Positions 16,695 through 26,785 of a stretch of DNA of 64,000 bases are shown piece by piece. Both the position numbers and the translations under genes were made by a program. Numbering within the stretch: the first letter of the stretch is position 1; each line of letters starts with the position of its first letter. The stretch is from assembly GCF_021596505.1 (NCBI RefSeq), contig NZ_PJIZ01000006.1, forward strand, positions 58,630-122,629. The letters are read 5' to 3'. The DNA comes from Nostoc sp. CMAA1605. Its GTDB lineage: Bacteria; Cyanobacteriota; Cyanobacteriia; Cyanobacteriales; Nostocaceae. The notes under the pieces were generated by a model. It worked only from the letters and a program-made list of their open reading frames with translations, made no database searches and was not told the origin of the DNA.

Positions 16695-17273
16695 CTACTT
16701 CTGGGATGAAGAAGAACTGCCGCCTTGTCGGGGGTAGGGAGCGTCAACGAAACCTAATTCAAACAGTTGTTGATAGGCTTTTTTGCCTAGTTCGCGTGTG
16801 GGGCTTTGACTTTTAATAATTTGCACTAATAGAGGTACGGCAAATTCTGGTTGATTTTGGGCGCGATGCACAAGTGCTAGTTGATATGTGGCTTCATCGC
16901 GTTTTTGGGCTGTGATGCGAGCTTTTTCACGCTGGGAATCAGAGACACGCAGGTCTATGCCGGAAAAGCTAGAGTTTAACTCTTGATAAAAATTGGATAG
17001 CTGGTTATATACCTGACGGGCTTCTTGGAGCTTTTTAGCAGCTTGGGTGTAGTTTTGGGCAGCTACAGCTTGCTCTGCCTCTTTCATCAAGCGATCGCCA
17101 CCTTCTATGCTCAGTAGGCTATTATTTTGGGCTGTAGGACGTAAATTATTGGGACTATTAGGATCAATCGGCTTTGGTTGATTTTGAGCTTGAGCAGGTG
17201 CAACCAGGGCTAGGGTTGCTAACACCGCTAGAGTAGTCAGACGAATTAAGGGAGCAGGAGCAGCAACTTTCAT
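16695..17273 (-). CDS. Secreted TPR-like hypothetical protein
   Basis: 192 residues from the ATG at 17273 (MKVAAPAPLIRLTTLA); an open extension to 17321 is rejected because it would bury the signal peptide. Signal peptide with cleavage likely after APAQA. The mature part is helical with Ala/Gln-rich repeats (LMKEAEQAVAAQNYTQAAKK, then a second unit around AQNQPEFAVPLLVQIIKS), consistent with degenerate TPRs, and ends in a Ser-rich tail. No specific function. Confidence 0.7.
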   Translation of the reverse strand: MKVAAPAPLIRLTTLAVLATLALVAPAQAQNQPKPIDPNSPNNLRPTAQNNSLLSIEGGDRLMKEAEQAVAAQNYTQAAKKLQEARQVYNQLSNFYQELNSSFSGIDLRVSDSQREKARITAQKRDEATYQLALVHRAQNQPEFAVPLLVQIIKSQSPTRELGKKAYQQLFELGFVDAPYPRQGGSSSSSQK

Positions 17274-17448
17274 GGGGTCAATTTGTGCAACAACTATTAA
17301 GAAATCGAACAAGGTAGGCAAACTTCGGGTATCTTAACTCTGTTTTCGTTTTTAACAAAACGCAGCTAAGTACGTAGTTTCTTTGATTTAGACTGAAAAT
17401 CGGTTTTACAGAGTTCCCATTGCCCTTGCATCAACCACAATCGCCCCT

Positions 17449-19551
17449 ATGAACAATCGCAATCTATCTTCTGATTCCGCAAATAACGGTGAACCAGCCA
17501 GCAGTATGGGATTAGTTCTGCAACGGGGAGGTGAAGAATTAATCTTAGCGAAAGCTTTAGACCGCTTCACCATCCGTTTTGTCACCGACTTTCCTGTGCA
17601 ACAATTATCTCAGGTTAGTTGGGCTATTTGGCAGCGTAGTATCATTCAAGCCAAATTAGAACTATTTCAAACTACGCCAGAACAGATAGAAATTGCGATC
17701 GCCCAAGCACGTCATGACGATAATGTAGTTTTTGCTAGTCATGTCTACACCGTTCAGAATAATCCTGAAACTTACGTTTATTTGGCTGACCAAATGACGA
17801 TTCAGTTTGCTGATGGGGTAGATAGCGTTAAAATCAATCTCATCGCTGCCCAATTTCAGCTAGTTCTAGATAAACCCATACCTGGATTACCCAATGCTTT
17901 TGTATTTTTGGTGAGCAAACAAGCTACAGAAAATCCCCTCAAAATTGCTAACCAATTGCAAAAAATGCCGGAGGTATTGGCGGCTGAGGCTAATGTGTTA
18001 ATTGAAAGCGAACCACATTATAAACCCAGTGACACATTGTATAGTCAGCAATGGTATCTCAACCATAATGGCGGTAGTGACCTATCCCTTGGTTCTCATA
18101 TTGCAGTAGAACAAGCTTGGGATGTTACCCGTGGGGTTCGGTCTGTGGTTGTGGCGGTGGTTGATGATTCTTTTGATTTGAATCACCCAGACTTTCAAGG
18201 TAGTGGTAAGGTGGTTGCACCCAGGGATTTAAGGGACAATGACTTTTTACCTTTACCAGATGGCAAAGGTAGTAGTCATGGTACAGCCTGCGCTGGGTTA
18301 GCGGTAGCGGAAGAAAACGGTGCGGGGATTGTGGGAGTCGCCCCTGGTTGTGCTTTAATGCCGATTCGTACCACTGGATTTTTAGATGATGAATCCATTG
18401 AACAGATATTTAACTGGGCAATAGAAAAGGGTGCTAGTGTAATTTCTTGTAGTTGGGGAGCTTCGGCGGTTTATTTTCCTTTATCTTTGCGGCAAAAGGC
18501 GGCTATTACTAGGGCTGTGACACAGGGGCGCAATGGTAAAGGTTGCGTTGTTTTATTTGCGGCTGGTAATGCTAACCGTCCTGTGAGTGGAACTGTATAT
18601 GAACAGGATTGGCCTAATAATGTTTTACAAGGTCTGACAGACTGGCTCGGTGGTTTTGCTGTTCATCCTGATGTGATTACCGTTTCCGCATCGACTAGCA
18701 TGGGGAAAAAGGCTGCTTACAGCAATTGGGGGACGAATATTTCTGTGTGCGCCCCTAGCAATAATGCGCCTCCGGGAATGTCATTTCCAGGAAAGGGTTT
18801 TTTATATACACAACCCACAATCAAGACTTCTATCATGGGTAAGGGAATGTTGACCACTGACCAGATAGGGGCAGCAGGTTACGATGTAGGAAATTTTACT
18901 AACAATTTCGGGGGAACTTCTAGTGCGACACCTGTAGTAGCTGGGGTAGCGGCTTTGGTGTTATCTGCTAATCCTAATTTGACAGCGCAGCAAGTAAAAC
19001 GCATTTTAGAAACTACCGCAGATAAAATTGTAGACAATGAACCTGACCCGCAATTGGGACTGTATGGCGGGACTTATGATACCAATGGCCATTCTCAATG
19101 GTTTGGTTATGGGAAGGTGAATGCAGCTAAGGCGGTGCAAGCTGCTTTACAAATGCGCGCTGATAATATCAATGCAAATCAGCAAATTCAGGGGAGTAAT
19201 TCTAATCCAGTCGAAATTCCTGATGGTAATCTTCAAGGGGTGAAGAGTGCGATCGCGATTGCTGAAGCGAGTACAGTTAAAGATATTCAAGTTACTGTCA
19301 ATCTCACCCATAATTTTTTAGGTGATTTAGAAATTTACTTAATTGCACCTAATAATCAGCAAGTTCTATTACAAAATCGGACTTTAGGATGTCGCACTGA
19401 GTTAAAAACAACTTATACACTGCGATCGCAGCCTTTACTCAAACAGTTAATCTCTCAGTCTACTAAGGGTAGTTGGCAGTTATGGCTTGTAGATTATGCA
19501 CCTCAAGATGTTGGTAAACTCATTAGTTGGGAGTTGAGGTTGGGGATTTAG
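17449..19551 (+). CDS. Subtilisin-like serine protease (S8) with C-terminal P domain
   Basis: 700 residues. A ~200-residue N-terminal region is followed by the S8 catalytic domain: Asp in VAVVDDSFDLNHPDFQG (near residue 243), His in GSSHGTACAGLAV, oxyanion Asn in VVLFAAGNANRP and Ser in GGTSSATPVVAGVAALV (near residue 495). The last ~110 residues (TVNLTHNFLGDLEIYLIAPN, then GSWQLWLVDYA) are a proprotein-convertase P domain. It resembles the calcium-dependent protease family known in Anabaena (PrcA-like), but no classical signal peptide is seen at the N-terminus. Monocistronic. Confidence 0.88.
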   Translation: MNNRNLSSDSANNGEPASSMGLVLQRGGEELILAKALDRFTIRFVTDFPVQQLSQVSWAIWQRSIIQAKLELFQTTPEQIEIAIAQARHDDNVVFASHVYTVQNNPETYVYLADQMTIQFADGVDSVKINLIAAQFQLVLDKPIPGLPNAFVFLVSKQATENPLKIANQLQKMPEVLAAEANVLIESEPHYKPSDTLYSQQWYLNHNGGSDLSLGSHIAVEQAWDVTRGVRSVVVAVVDDSFDLNHPDFQGSGKVVAPRDLRDNDFLPLPDGKGSSHGTACAGLAVAEENGAGIVGVAPGCALMPIRTTGFLDDESIEQIFNWAIEKGASVISCSWGASAVYFPLSLRQKAAITRAVTQGRNGKGCVVLFAAGNANRPVSGTVYEQDWPNNVLQGLTDWLGGFAVHPDVITVSASTSMGKKAAYSNWGTNISVCAPSNNAPPGMSFPGKGFLYTQPTIKTSIMGKGMLTTDQIGAAGYDVGNFTNNFGGTSSATPVVAGVAALVLSANPNLTAQQVKRILETTADKIVDNEPDPQLGLYGGTYDTNGHSQWFGYGKVNAAKAVQAALQMRADNINANQQIQGSNSNPVEIPDGNLQGVKSAIAIAEASTVKDIQVTVNLTHNFLGDLEIYLIAPNNQQVLLQNRTLGCRTELKTTYTLRSQPLLKQLISQSTKGSWQLWLVDYAPQDVGKLISWELRLGI

Positions 19552-19756
19552 TTATTAGTTATTAGTCATTAGGATTCTTGCATAAATACTTTGGTGTTGC
19601 TGACAAGACTATTTAAAAGCTCACGCATTCGCCGCCAGGCGTTCCCGCAGGGTAGGCGCAGAGACGCAAAGAAGAACGCAGAAAGTCACTCTTGAATTTA
19701 TGTATTTGGAGTGTTCAATTATTCGTGCAAGAGGTTTAATAGTCAATGGTCAATAG

Positions 19757-20290
19757 TTATTGGTCACGGGTATGTAAATAATTTAATTCGAGTTCATTTT
19801 CTGTGTCTCTGGTTCTTTGGTAAACTATGGGGCAAAGTTTTGTGTTGGCACTCATACAATCCATGTGTGGTGTTTTGGCACACACTATGAGTAATCCACC
19901 TAAAATAAATAACAAACCACAAATTGCGGCTGTTTGTAGCCACGAAATTTCTAAGATTCCGTGGACTACTATTTCTCTGAGGACAGAAACAATCGCTACT
20001 TCTACGGCTACACCTACAGCAATGCTGTGTTCTTGGAGATAAACCATTAATAGGCGAAATAACTCAACTAAAATTAAGACAAAGAGGATTTTCGCTGTAA
20101 CGTGTTTATAGTTTAGGGGTTGGGCGATCGCAATAAATATTCCCCATAATTCTATAACCATGAAACTAAACAAAGCTAAACATAAAACTATGACTAATAA
20201 GTCTTGAAAAGCTTCCATATTACGCACGATCGCATGACGGTCTAACCAGCGATCGCAAAATAAAAATCTACTTTTGATGCGCTTTTTCAT
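19757..20290 (-). CDS. PsiE-like membrane protein
   Basis: 177 residues with four transmembrane segments (near residues 28-55, 64-83, 92-112 and 118-140). The segments LQEHSIAVGVAVEVAIVSVL and REIVVHGILEIS match the phosphate-starvation-inducible PsiE family. The C-terminal 40 residues are hydrophilic. No PHO box was noticed upstream. A short palindromic interspersed sequence (GCCGCCAGGCGTTCCCGCAG, 19631-19650) lies downstream. Confidence 0.78.
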   Translation of the reverse strand: MKKRIKSRFLFCDRWLDRHAIVRNMEAFQDLLVIVLCLALFSFMVIELWGIFIAIAQPLNYKHVTAKILFVLILVELFRLLMVYLQEHSIAVGVAVEVAIVSVLREIVVHGILEISWLQTAAICGLLFILGGLLIVCAKTPHMDCMSANTKLCPIVYQRTRDTENELELNYLHTRDQ

Positions 20291-20485
20291 GTAAATTTCC
20301 GGTTTTCAATGGTTAAACAGCAGTACAGTCAACTCATGACATACTCCCATTGTTACCGAATGTCAATTATTCTTGCATCAGCACAAATAATAATTTTAGA
20401 GTTATTATTTATGAACTATTACTTTGTAATTTCTTAACGAATAAACATCATAAATTAGTATATAAAACTGTTCACTCTTGACTAT

Positions 20486-21451
20486 TTATTGTTGAGACTT
20501 TTGTGCTTGTTGCAACAATAATTCAGCATTTTTTGACCACTGTAAATTACCCTGTGAACTATATAAATTTTTGGCATGGGTAAGCACTTTCACCGCTTCC
20601 CCATATTGATTTAACTGCATAAATGCTAAACCTGCACCATAATAAGCATTGGGATAATTAGGGTTAGCTTCTGCTGATTTTCTAAAAGAGTTTAAAGCTT
20701 CTTGTAATTTACCTTGATTAAACCAAATTACGCCGAGATTATAATGCGCGTCGGGATATTGGGGGTTAATTTTAATGGCTTGTTCAAAGGCAGCTTGAGC
20801 TTGACTAATTTTACCTTGTTGCAGATAACATAAACCAACATGATAGTGAGGTTCTGGCGCATTTTTACTATAAGTCACGGCTTTTTGAAAAGATGCGATC
20901 GCACCTTCCCAATCTTGCTGCTGTTGTTTGACTAATCCTAAGTTATAGTGGGCAAATCCTAGTTGTGGATCTAGTTCTAAAGCGCGTTGTAAATATTCAG
21001 TTGCTTGTGGTAAATTATTTCCTTCTAACAATGCTCCTCCTAAATTCGCAAAGGCAAGAGAAAAGTTAGGATCAGCTTGAGTTGCTCGATAAAAGGCGTT
21101 AGCTGCTGGCTGTAATTGTCCAGTTTGTCGCAATGCTAAACCTAAATTGTAATGGGCTGCGGCTAAATTGGGATCTAATTGTGATGCGCTTTGAAAAGCT
21201 GCGATCGCATCTTGCACCCTTCCCGCCTGAATTGCTTGTAAGCCTTGATTTAATAAGGCTGTGGCTGTGGGTAAGCTAGTTTGTGCTAAGAGTTTAGGGG
21301 TGTGGGCGTTTTCTTGTAAGCTGAAATTGTGAGTATCTAAGTTGAAAGCTTGGGTAGTAGGGGATTTTGCTGAGATCGGCGCAATCATTCCCCAGGATAA
21401 TGTTAACCCCAGTATTGCAATTAGCGGATAGTTATAGATAGATAATTTCAT
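20486..21451 (-). CDS. Secreted TPR-repeat protein
   Basis: 321 residues. N-terminal signal peptide (YPLIAILGLTLSWGMIAPIS, cleavage near SAKS), then about seven TPRs from residue 63 on, with consensus such as AAHYNLGLALRQTGQLQPAA, FAHYNLGLVKQQQQDWEGAI and DAHYNLGVIWFNQGKLQEAL. Such proteins act as periplasmic or lumenal scaffolds. Two HIP1 palindromes fall within the gene. Monocistronic; the partner is unknown. Confidence 0.88.
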   Translation of the reverse strand: MKLSIYNYPLIAILGLTLSWGMIAPISAKSPTTQAFNLDTHNFSLQENAHTPKLLAQTSLPTATALLNQGLQAIQAGRVQDAIAAFQSASQLDPNLAAAHYNLGLALRQTGQLQPAANAFYRATQADPNFSLAFANLGGALLEGNNLPQATEYLQRALELDPQLGFAHYNLGLVKQQQQDWEGAIASFQKAVTYSKNAPEPHYHVGLCYLQQGKISQAQAAFEQAIKINPQYPDAHYNLGVIWFNQGKLQEALNSFRKSAEANPNYPNAYYGAGLAFMQLNQYGEAVKVLTHAKNLYSSQGNLQWSKNAELLLQQAQKSQQ

Positions 21452-21729
21452 TGATGTATTGACTCTAGCTAATTTCCGTCACTGTTATTCATAAAAAGTT
21501 TTTTAAACAATTAGGTTTTAACAAAACTTTTAGCTTTGGTATTAAAGTTAGTTTTCCTTAACCTTTCTTAAGGTAAATCTTACGACAGGCTACAATTTTT
21601 TTTGCCTTTAGTTAAACAAGAGATAATGACAAGTTAAAGGGGGGATAATTCTCCAGCAAGAGAACAATTATTCATCCCTGAAAACAACAGGGCTATGCGG
21701 TAAGAGAGAGTTACTGCAAGGGAGGTTTT

Positions 21730-23769
21730 ATGAGCGAAAAAGTCATATCAGGTTCACGGAACGTTGCTATTGTCGGCCCTTATTTAAGTGGAAAAACCAC
21801 ATTATTAGAAAGTTTGTTATTTGTGACCGGTGCGATTTCTCGCAAAGGTAGCGTTAAGGATGGTAACACAATCGGTGATAGTGCGGGAGAAGCACGCGAT
21901 CGCCGGATGAGTGTCGAAGTGAGTGCAGCTAGCACAGAGTATAACAACACGCGTTTTACTTTTATTGACTGTCCCGGTAGTGTAGAGTTTGCCCAAGAAA
22001 CTTATAACGCTTTAATTGGTGTTGATGCAGCAATTGTAGTCTGCGAACCTATCCGCGATCGAGTTTTAACCCTAGCTCCTCTATTTAAATTCCTAGATGA
22101 CTGGGAAATTCCCCATCTAGTCTTTGTGAATAAAATGGATCGAGCTAATATTCATGTTTTAGAAACATTACACGCTCTCAAAGCTGTTTCTAGTCGTCCA
22201 TTAGTAGCGCATCAATACCCCATCATGCAAGGGGAACAACTCACAGGTTTTATTGATATGGTGAGCGAACAAGCCTATCAATATCACCCAGGTGCGCCAG
22301 CTGATCCTATTCCTTTTCCTGAACATTTAAAAGCAGAAGAACATACAGCTAGAGCCGAAATGTTAGAAGCTTTAGCCAATTTTGATGATCATTTACTTGA
22401 AGAACTTTTAGAAGACATCGAGCCTCCCCAAGAAGAAATTCTCTCAGATTTAAAAATGGAATTAGGAGCTGATTTAGTAGTTCCTGTATTCTTTGGCGTA
22501 GCCGAACAAGATTATGGGGTTAGACCTTTATTAGAAGCACTGCTACGGGAAGCACCAGAACCAGAATCAACCGCCCAACGTCGCCTCAAAGATAGTAAAG
22601 CCAGCAATACACCCCTAGCCCAAGTCCTCAAAACCTATTACACTCCCCAAGGTGGTAAACTCTCTCTCGTGCGGGTTTGGCAAGGCAAATTAACCGATGG
22701 TATTGTTCTCAATGGTGTGCGCGCTGGTGGAATCTATCGCCTCATGGGACAACAACAACATTCAGTCAATGAAGCTGGCGTGGGTGAAATTGTCGCTTTG
22801 AGCAGATTAGAAGGCGTTAAAACTGGGGATATCCTGTCTACAGAAAAACCCATTGCATTACCCAAAGTTGAACAGTTAGAACCAGTGTATGCACTAGCCA
22901 TCACCCCAGAAAAGCGCAACGATGAAGTGAAACTCAGTGCAGCCATTACTAAGTTACTAGAAGAAGACCCCTCTTTAGCTTGGGAACAACACGGGGACAC
23001 CCATGAGGTGATTCTGTGGGGACAAGGTGAAATACATTTGCAAGTCGCTTTAGATAGACTGCGGCGCAAATATAACCTACCGATGTCTACCCACTTACCC
23101 CAAGTACCCTATAAAGAAACCATCCGCAAAACCGTAAATTCAGTACATGGACGCTACAAACACCAAAGTGGTGGTCATGGTCAATTTGGCGATGTTTTTC
23201 TAGATATTAAACCCTTACCACGGGGTGAAGGCTTTAACTTTAAAGAAACTATCGTTGGTGGTGTAGTTCCTAGACAATACATTCCCGGCGTAGAAATGGG
23301 AGTGAGAGAATTTCTGTCTCATGGGCCTTTGGGTTTCCCTGTAGTCGATGTGGCGGTAACGCTGACTAATGGTTCATATCATAACGTTGATAGTTCCGAA
23401 CAAGCCTTTAAGCAAGCGGCGCGGTTAGCAATGCAAACAGGTATACCTCAAGCGCAACCTACGCTTTTAGAACCAATTTTGCGGATACAAGTCACCACAC
23501 CCAGCGAATTTACCTCTAAAGTCCTGCAACTGTTGAGTGGACGCAGAGGTCAAATTTTAGGCTATGAAGGTAGAAACGATTGGCAAGGTTGGGATAATAT
23601 CTCTGCTTACTTACCCCAAGCCGAGATGCAAGACTTTATTGTAGAGCTGCGATCGCTCACTTTGGGCGTTGGTTATTTCCACTGGGAATATGATCATCTT
23701 CAAGAAGTCCCAGAAAAACTTGCTGAACGTGTTATTGCTGGTAACGGTTCCAACGGTCACAGCAAATAG
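21730..23769 (+). CDS. Elongation factor G-like GTPase (EF-G2 type)
   Basis: 679 residues with a strong ribosome-binding site (GGGAGG) 5 bases before the ATG. EF-G domain order: G domain with P-loop VGPYLSGKTTLLES, switch II IDCPGSVEFAQE, FVNKMDRAN and a later domain IV (VHGRYKHQSGGHGQFGDVFL) and V. It departs from true EF-G: the P-loop lacks the GHxDxGKT signature and the catalytic His of DxPGH is Ser. This matches the EF-G-like paralogues without translocase activity known in other bacteria. The exact role (ribosome rescue, stress) is unknown. Confidence 0.88.
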   Translation: MSEKVISGSRNVAIVGPYLSGKTTLLESLLFVTGAISRKGSVKDGNTIGDSAGEARDRRMSVEVSAASTEYNNTRFTFIDCPGSVEFAQETYNALIGVDAAIVVCEPIRDRVLTLAPLFKFLDDWEIPHLVFVNKMDRANIHVLETLHALKAVSSRPLVAHQYPIMQGEQLTGFIDMVSEQAYQYHPGAPADPIPFPEHLKAEEHTARAEMLEALANFDDHLLEELLEDIEPPQEEILSDLKMELGADLVVPVFFGVAEQDYGVRPLLEALLREAPEPESTAQRRLKDSKASNTPLAQVLKTYYTPQGGKLSLVRVWQGKLTDGIVLNGVRAGGIYRLMGQQQHSVNEAGVGEIVALSRLEGVKTGDILSTEKPIALPKVEQLEPVYALAITPEKRNDEVKLSAAITKLLEEDPSLAWEQHGDTHEVILWGQGEIHLQVALDRLRRKYNLPMSTHLPQVPYKETIRKTVNSVHGRYKHQSGGHGQFGDVFLDIKPLPRGEGFNFKETIVGGVVPRQYIPGVEMGVREFLSHGPLGFPVVDVAVTLTNGSYHNVDSSEQAFKQAARLAMQTGIPQAQPTLLEPILRIQVTTPSEFTSKVLQLLSGRRGQILGYEGRNDWQGWDNISAYLPQAEMQDFIVELRSLTLGVGYFHWEYDHLQEVPEKLAERVIAGNGSNGHSK

Positions 23770-23797
23770 TTTCAATTTACTCAATGTCTCCTCTATT

Positions 23798-23941
23798 TTG
23801 AATCATGGAGTGGCAGTAATTGTCACTCCATTTTCTTCTGCACATCAAATAAGAGAACTCAAGGCATTTAAACAAAAATGGGGTGAAACAGGATACCAAA
23901 AATTTCAAGATTTCATTAGATCAAGATTCAATATTAATTAA
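23798..23941 (+). CDS. Possible very small protein (47 codons)
   Basis: Open frame from TTG at 23798 to a stop at 23941, ending in IRELKAFKQKWGETGYQKFQ and FIRSRFNIN. The C-terminal half has protein-like amphipathic helix character and good codon use, but the start is uncertain and no family is recognised. It may be a real small protein or the relic end of a lost gene between the EF-G-like gene and the Uma2 gene. Confidence 0.25.
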   Translation: MNHGVAVIVTPFSSAHQIRELKAFKQKWGETGYQKFQDFIRSRFNIN

Positions 23942-24005
23942 AAGTTTTTAAAGTCACTGTTATAATATTTTAAAATTAGCTGTTATAGTCTCATTATATT
24001 TAGTG

Positions 24006-24650
24006 ATGGTAACACTTCAATTAAGACAATTAAGTGTACCGCCGGGACATAGAGTAATACTACAAAATGTTAGCTGGCAAGAATTTGAAGCAATTCTCGC
24101 AGAACTAGGCGAACACCGTGCAACTCGGTTGGCTTACATTCAGGGAACTTTGGAGATAAGAATGCCATTACCAAAGCACGAAGTAGCCAAAGTTATCATC
24201 GGTGATATGGTAAAAATTCTCTTAGAAGAATTAGAAATTGATTGTGAATCTTTTGGTTCAACCACATTTAAAAGAGAAGATATGAGTTGTGGTGTAGAAC
24301 CTGACGATTCTTTCTATATTCAAAATCATGCTCAAATGATTGGTAAAGAACGTATAGACTTAACAGTTGACCCACCACCAGATTTAGTCATTGAAGTTGA
24401 TGTTACTTCTAAAACTCAACTGGAAGCTTACGAAGCCTTAAAAGTCCCTGAATTGTGGCGATATGAAAAAGGTAAACTGCAAATAAATATTCTGCAAGAT
24501 GGAAAATATGTTGAATCAGAAATCAGCCCTAATTTTCCCAACTTGCCGATTATAGAAGCAATTTCCCAATTTGATGAACAAAGCCGAACTTTAGGGAGAA
24601 GTCCCACACTTAGGTTATTTAGGAAGTGGGTAAAAACACAAATTGATTGA
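24006..24650 (+). CDS. Uma2 family (DUF820) nuclease-like protein
   Basis: 214 residues from ATG at 24006 (GTG at 24003 also possible). The PD-(D/E)xK-like core is visible: GVEPDDSFYIQNH, DPPPDLVIEVDVTSKTQ (the D...E-x-K-like series) and VPELWRYEKGKLQI. Cyanobacteria carry dozens of these in multigene families; they are predicted nucleases, with no known target. Stands alone between the EF-G-like gene and purE. Confidence 0.9.
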   Translation: MVTLQLRQLSVPPGHRVILQNVSWQEFEAILAELGEHRATRLAYIQGTLEIRMPLPKHEVAKVIIGDMVKILLEELEIDCESFGSTTFKREDMSCGVEPDDSFYIQNHAQMIGKERIDLTVDPPPDLVIEVDVTSKTQLEAYEALKVPELWRYEKGKLQINILQDGKYVESEISPNFPNLPIIEAISQFDEQSRTLGRSPTLRLFRKWVKTQID

Positions 24651-24716
24651 AGCGCACATCATTGCGCCTCTAAGAATTATGTGTGTGTCCACGAAGAAGT
24701 TTCTAACTAAAATAAA

Positions 24717-25235
24717 TCAAAGTTCTTGTTGCAGATATTGCTGATATCCTAGCTGTTCTAGTTTAGCTTGCTTATCCATCACCATATCACATAGACTTTG
24801 GCGATAATTCTGCACCTTTTCTAATAAATCCGGTTGATGAGTTGCCAGAATTTGCACCGCCAAAAGTCCAGCATTTTTCGCATTACCTATAGCAACCGTC
24901 GCCACGGGAATCCCGGCTGGCATTTGGACGATAGAATACAAAGAGTCCACACCTTGTAAATTACGAGTAGCAACAGGAACACCAATTACAGGCAAAGGTG
25001 TTAAAGCAGCTACCATACCAGGAAGATGAGCCGCACCACCAGCCCCCGCAATAATGACTTTAATTCCGCGTTGATGGGCAGATTTAGCGTACTGTACCAT
25101 CCTTTCTGGGGTACGATGGGCAGAGACGATCGCGACTTCACTTTCAACACCGAATTGATCACAAACAGCGATCGCATCTTTCATCGTAGGCAAATCTGAA
25201 TCACTGCCCATAATAATGCCAACAACAACAGACAT
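24717..25235 (-). CDS. purE: N5-carboxyaminoimidazole ribonucleotide mutase
   Basis: 172 residues, full length for class I PurE. Signature [13 protein letters not shown] at the N-terminus, the active-site histidine in [10 protein letters not shown], and [20 protein letters not shown] plus [20 protein letters not shown]. It converts N5-CAIR to 4-carboxy-AIR in purine synthesis. Adjacent to, and divergent from, nagA. Confidence 0.97.
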   Translation of the reverse strand: MSVVVGIIMGSDSDLPTMKDAIAVCDQFGVESEVAIVSAHRTPERMVQYAKSAHQRGIKVIIAGAGGAAHLPGMVAALTPLPVIGVPVATRNLQGVDSLYSIVQMPAGIPVATVAIGNAKNAGLLAVQILATHQPDLLEKVQNYRQSLCDMVMDKQAKLEQLGYQQYLQQEL

Positions 25236-25312
25236 AATAATTAAAAATTAAAACTTCAAAATTTAGCCACACCAGAAGGTGAAGTGCAAATATCATCTCA
25301 TATTTAATCAAT

Positions 25313-25384
25313 AGTCAACAGTCAACAGTCAACAGTTTTTCCCCCTGCCCCCTGCCCCATTCCCTATGCCCTATGCCCTATGCC
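25313..25384. repeat. STRR block (CAACAGT and CCCTATG types) before nagA
   Basis: Heptamers CAACAGT x3, a C-rich tract, then CCCTATG x3. The nagA start codon ATG (25380) lies inside the last repeat unit. Confidence 0.85.
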
Positions 25385-26537
25385 CCATTCCCAACCTATA
25401 GACATTATCAACGCTAGAATTCCCGGTTATCAGGGTTTGCAAATGCTTTTAGTGAATTCTCAGGGCATAATTGAGCAAATTCTGCCGATGGGAACAGTAT
25501 TTAAGCGAATTACGCCACAGGATTTGCAAATATTAGACGTAGCTGGAGATTGGATTTCTTTAGGAGGGGTTGATTTACAAATTAATGGGGCTTTAGGTTT
25601 GGCGTTTCCCGATTTAGCACCGGAAAATTCTCATTTGATGGCGAAAATTTCCCAATATCTCTGGAATGAGGGAATTGATGCTTATTTACCAACTCTTGTA
25701 ACTACTTCTGTAGAGAATATACAGCGATCGCTGGCTGTGATTGCAGATTTACTTTCTACTCCCCAAACTACAGCGCAAGTTCTCGGTGTCCACTTAGAAG
25801 GGCCATTTTTAAACTATCACAAGCGCGGCGCACACCCAGCCGAGTATTTATTGCCCCTCACTATCGATGAAGTCAAGCGGGTATTAGGTGATTATGCTCA
25901 TATTGTAAAAGTGATCACCTTAGCACCAGAGTTAGATACCACAGGGGAAGTCATCCCCTATTTGCGTTCTTTGGGTATCACCGTCAGTCTAGGACATTCC
26001 CAAGCCACGGAAGCGCAGGCAAAACAAGCTTTTGAACTAGGCGCAACGATGGTAACTCATGCTTTCAATGCTATGCCACCCCTCCACCACCGCGAACCAG
26101 GATTATTAGGTGCAGCGATGACTCACCCTGGTGTCATGTGTGGCTTTATTGCTGATGGGGAACACATTACACCCACAATGTTAAAAATTCTCCTCCGTGC
26201 TTGCCCAGGCTTATTTTTAGTTAGTGATGCGCTGTCACCTCTGGGATTACCCGACGGTGTTTATCCCTGGGATAGTCGGGAGATAGAGGTAAAAAACGGC
26301 ACTGCCAGACTACCCGACGGCACATTATCGGGGACGACTCTCCCTTTATTAGTGGGAGTGCAGAATTTAGTCAAATGGGGAATTTGTGACATAGAAACTG
26401 CGATCGCCCTCGCTACCGATGCACCTCGAAAGGCGATCGGTTTACCTGGAATTTCCCCTAAGCAAGCCGCTAACTGCTTACGCTGGCATCAAAATCAGAC
26501 CACTAAAGAACTTCAGGTTATGCGAATATTGCATTAA
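25380..26537 (+). CDS. nagA: N-acetylglucosamine-6-phosphate deacetylase
   Basis: 385 residues. Amidohydrolase motifs: LGGVDLQINGALG, VLGVHLEGPFLNYHKRGAH (Glu ligand), VSLGHSQATEAQA (His), VTHAFNAMPPLHHREPG (His) and FLVSDALSPLG (catalytic Asp). It removes the acetyl group from GlcNAc-6-P in amino-sugar recycling. The ATG at 25380 is embedded in a tandem repeat with no ribosome-binding site, so initiation may be inefficient or begin further in. No nagB is nearby. Confidence 0.93.
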   Translation: MPHSQPIDIINARIPGYQGLQMLLVNSQGIIEQILPMGTVFKRITPQDLQILDVAGDWISLGGVDLQINGALGLAFPDLAPENSHLMAKISQYLWNEGIDAYLPTLVTTSVENIQRSLAVIADLLSTPQTTAQVLGVHLEGPFLNYHKRGAHPAEYLLPLTIDEVKRVLGDYAHIVKVITLAPELDTTGEVIPYLRSLGITVSLGHSQATEAQAKQAFELGATMVTHAFNAMPPLHHREPGLLGAAMTHPGVMCGFIADGEHITPTMLKILLRACPGLFLVSDALSPLGLPDGVYPWDSREIEVKNGTARLPDGTLSGTTLPLLVGVQNLVKWGICDIETAIALATDAPRKAIGLPGISPKQAANCLRWHQNQTTKELQVMRILH

Positions 26538-26628
26538 TTTTTACATTTCTTTAGCAATAGCTTTTAACTTTACATCTTAATTAGCGTTAGAATAAACGAT
26601 ACTTTCCCAGCAATTGATACCAATTCAC

Positions 26629-26734
26629 AAAAAGTTTGATCAAGATGCAAACGCTAAAAGTTTTGCTGAGTATCACTTTTTGAATTTTCAATTTTGCAGG
26701 CGCAAGCCTTATCATAGGCGTATTGTGAATTGGT
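26629..26734. mobile_element. MITE-like element with 11-bp terminal inverted repeats
   Basis: ACCAATTCACA at 26629-26639 is matched by its exact reverse complement at 26724-26734, enclosing 84 bases with partial internal symmetry. Size and form suit a miniature inverted-repeat element; it could also be a simple RNA hairpin. No flanking target duplication is certain. Confidence 0.4.
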
Positions 26735-26785
26735 GTGACATCAGGGTTATCAATCAACTTCTTTAGTAGAAAAAGTTAAGTAAAA

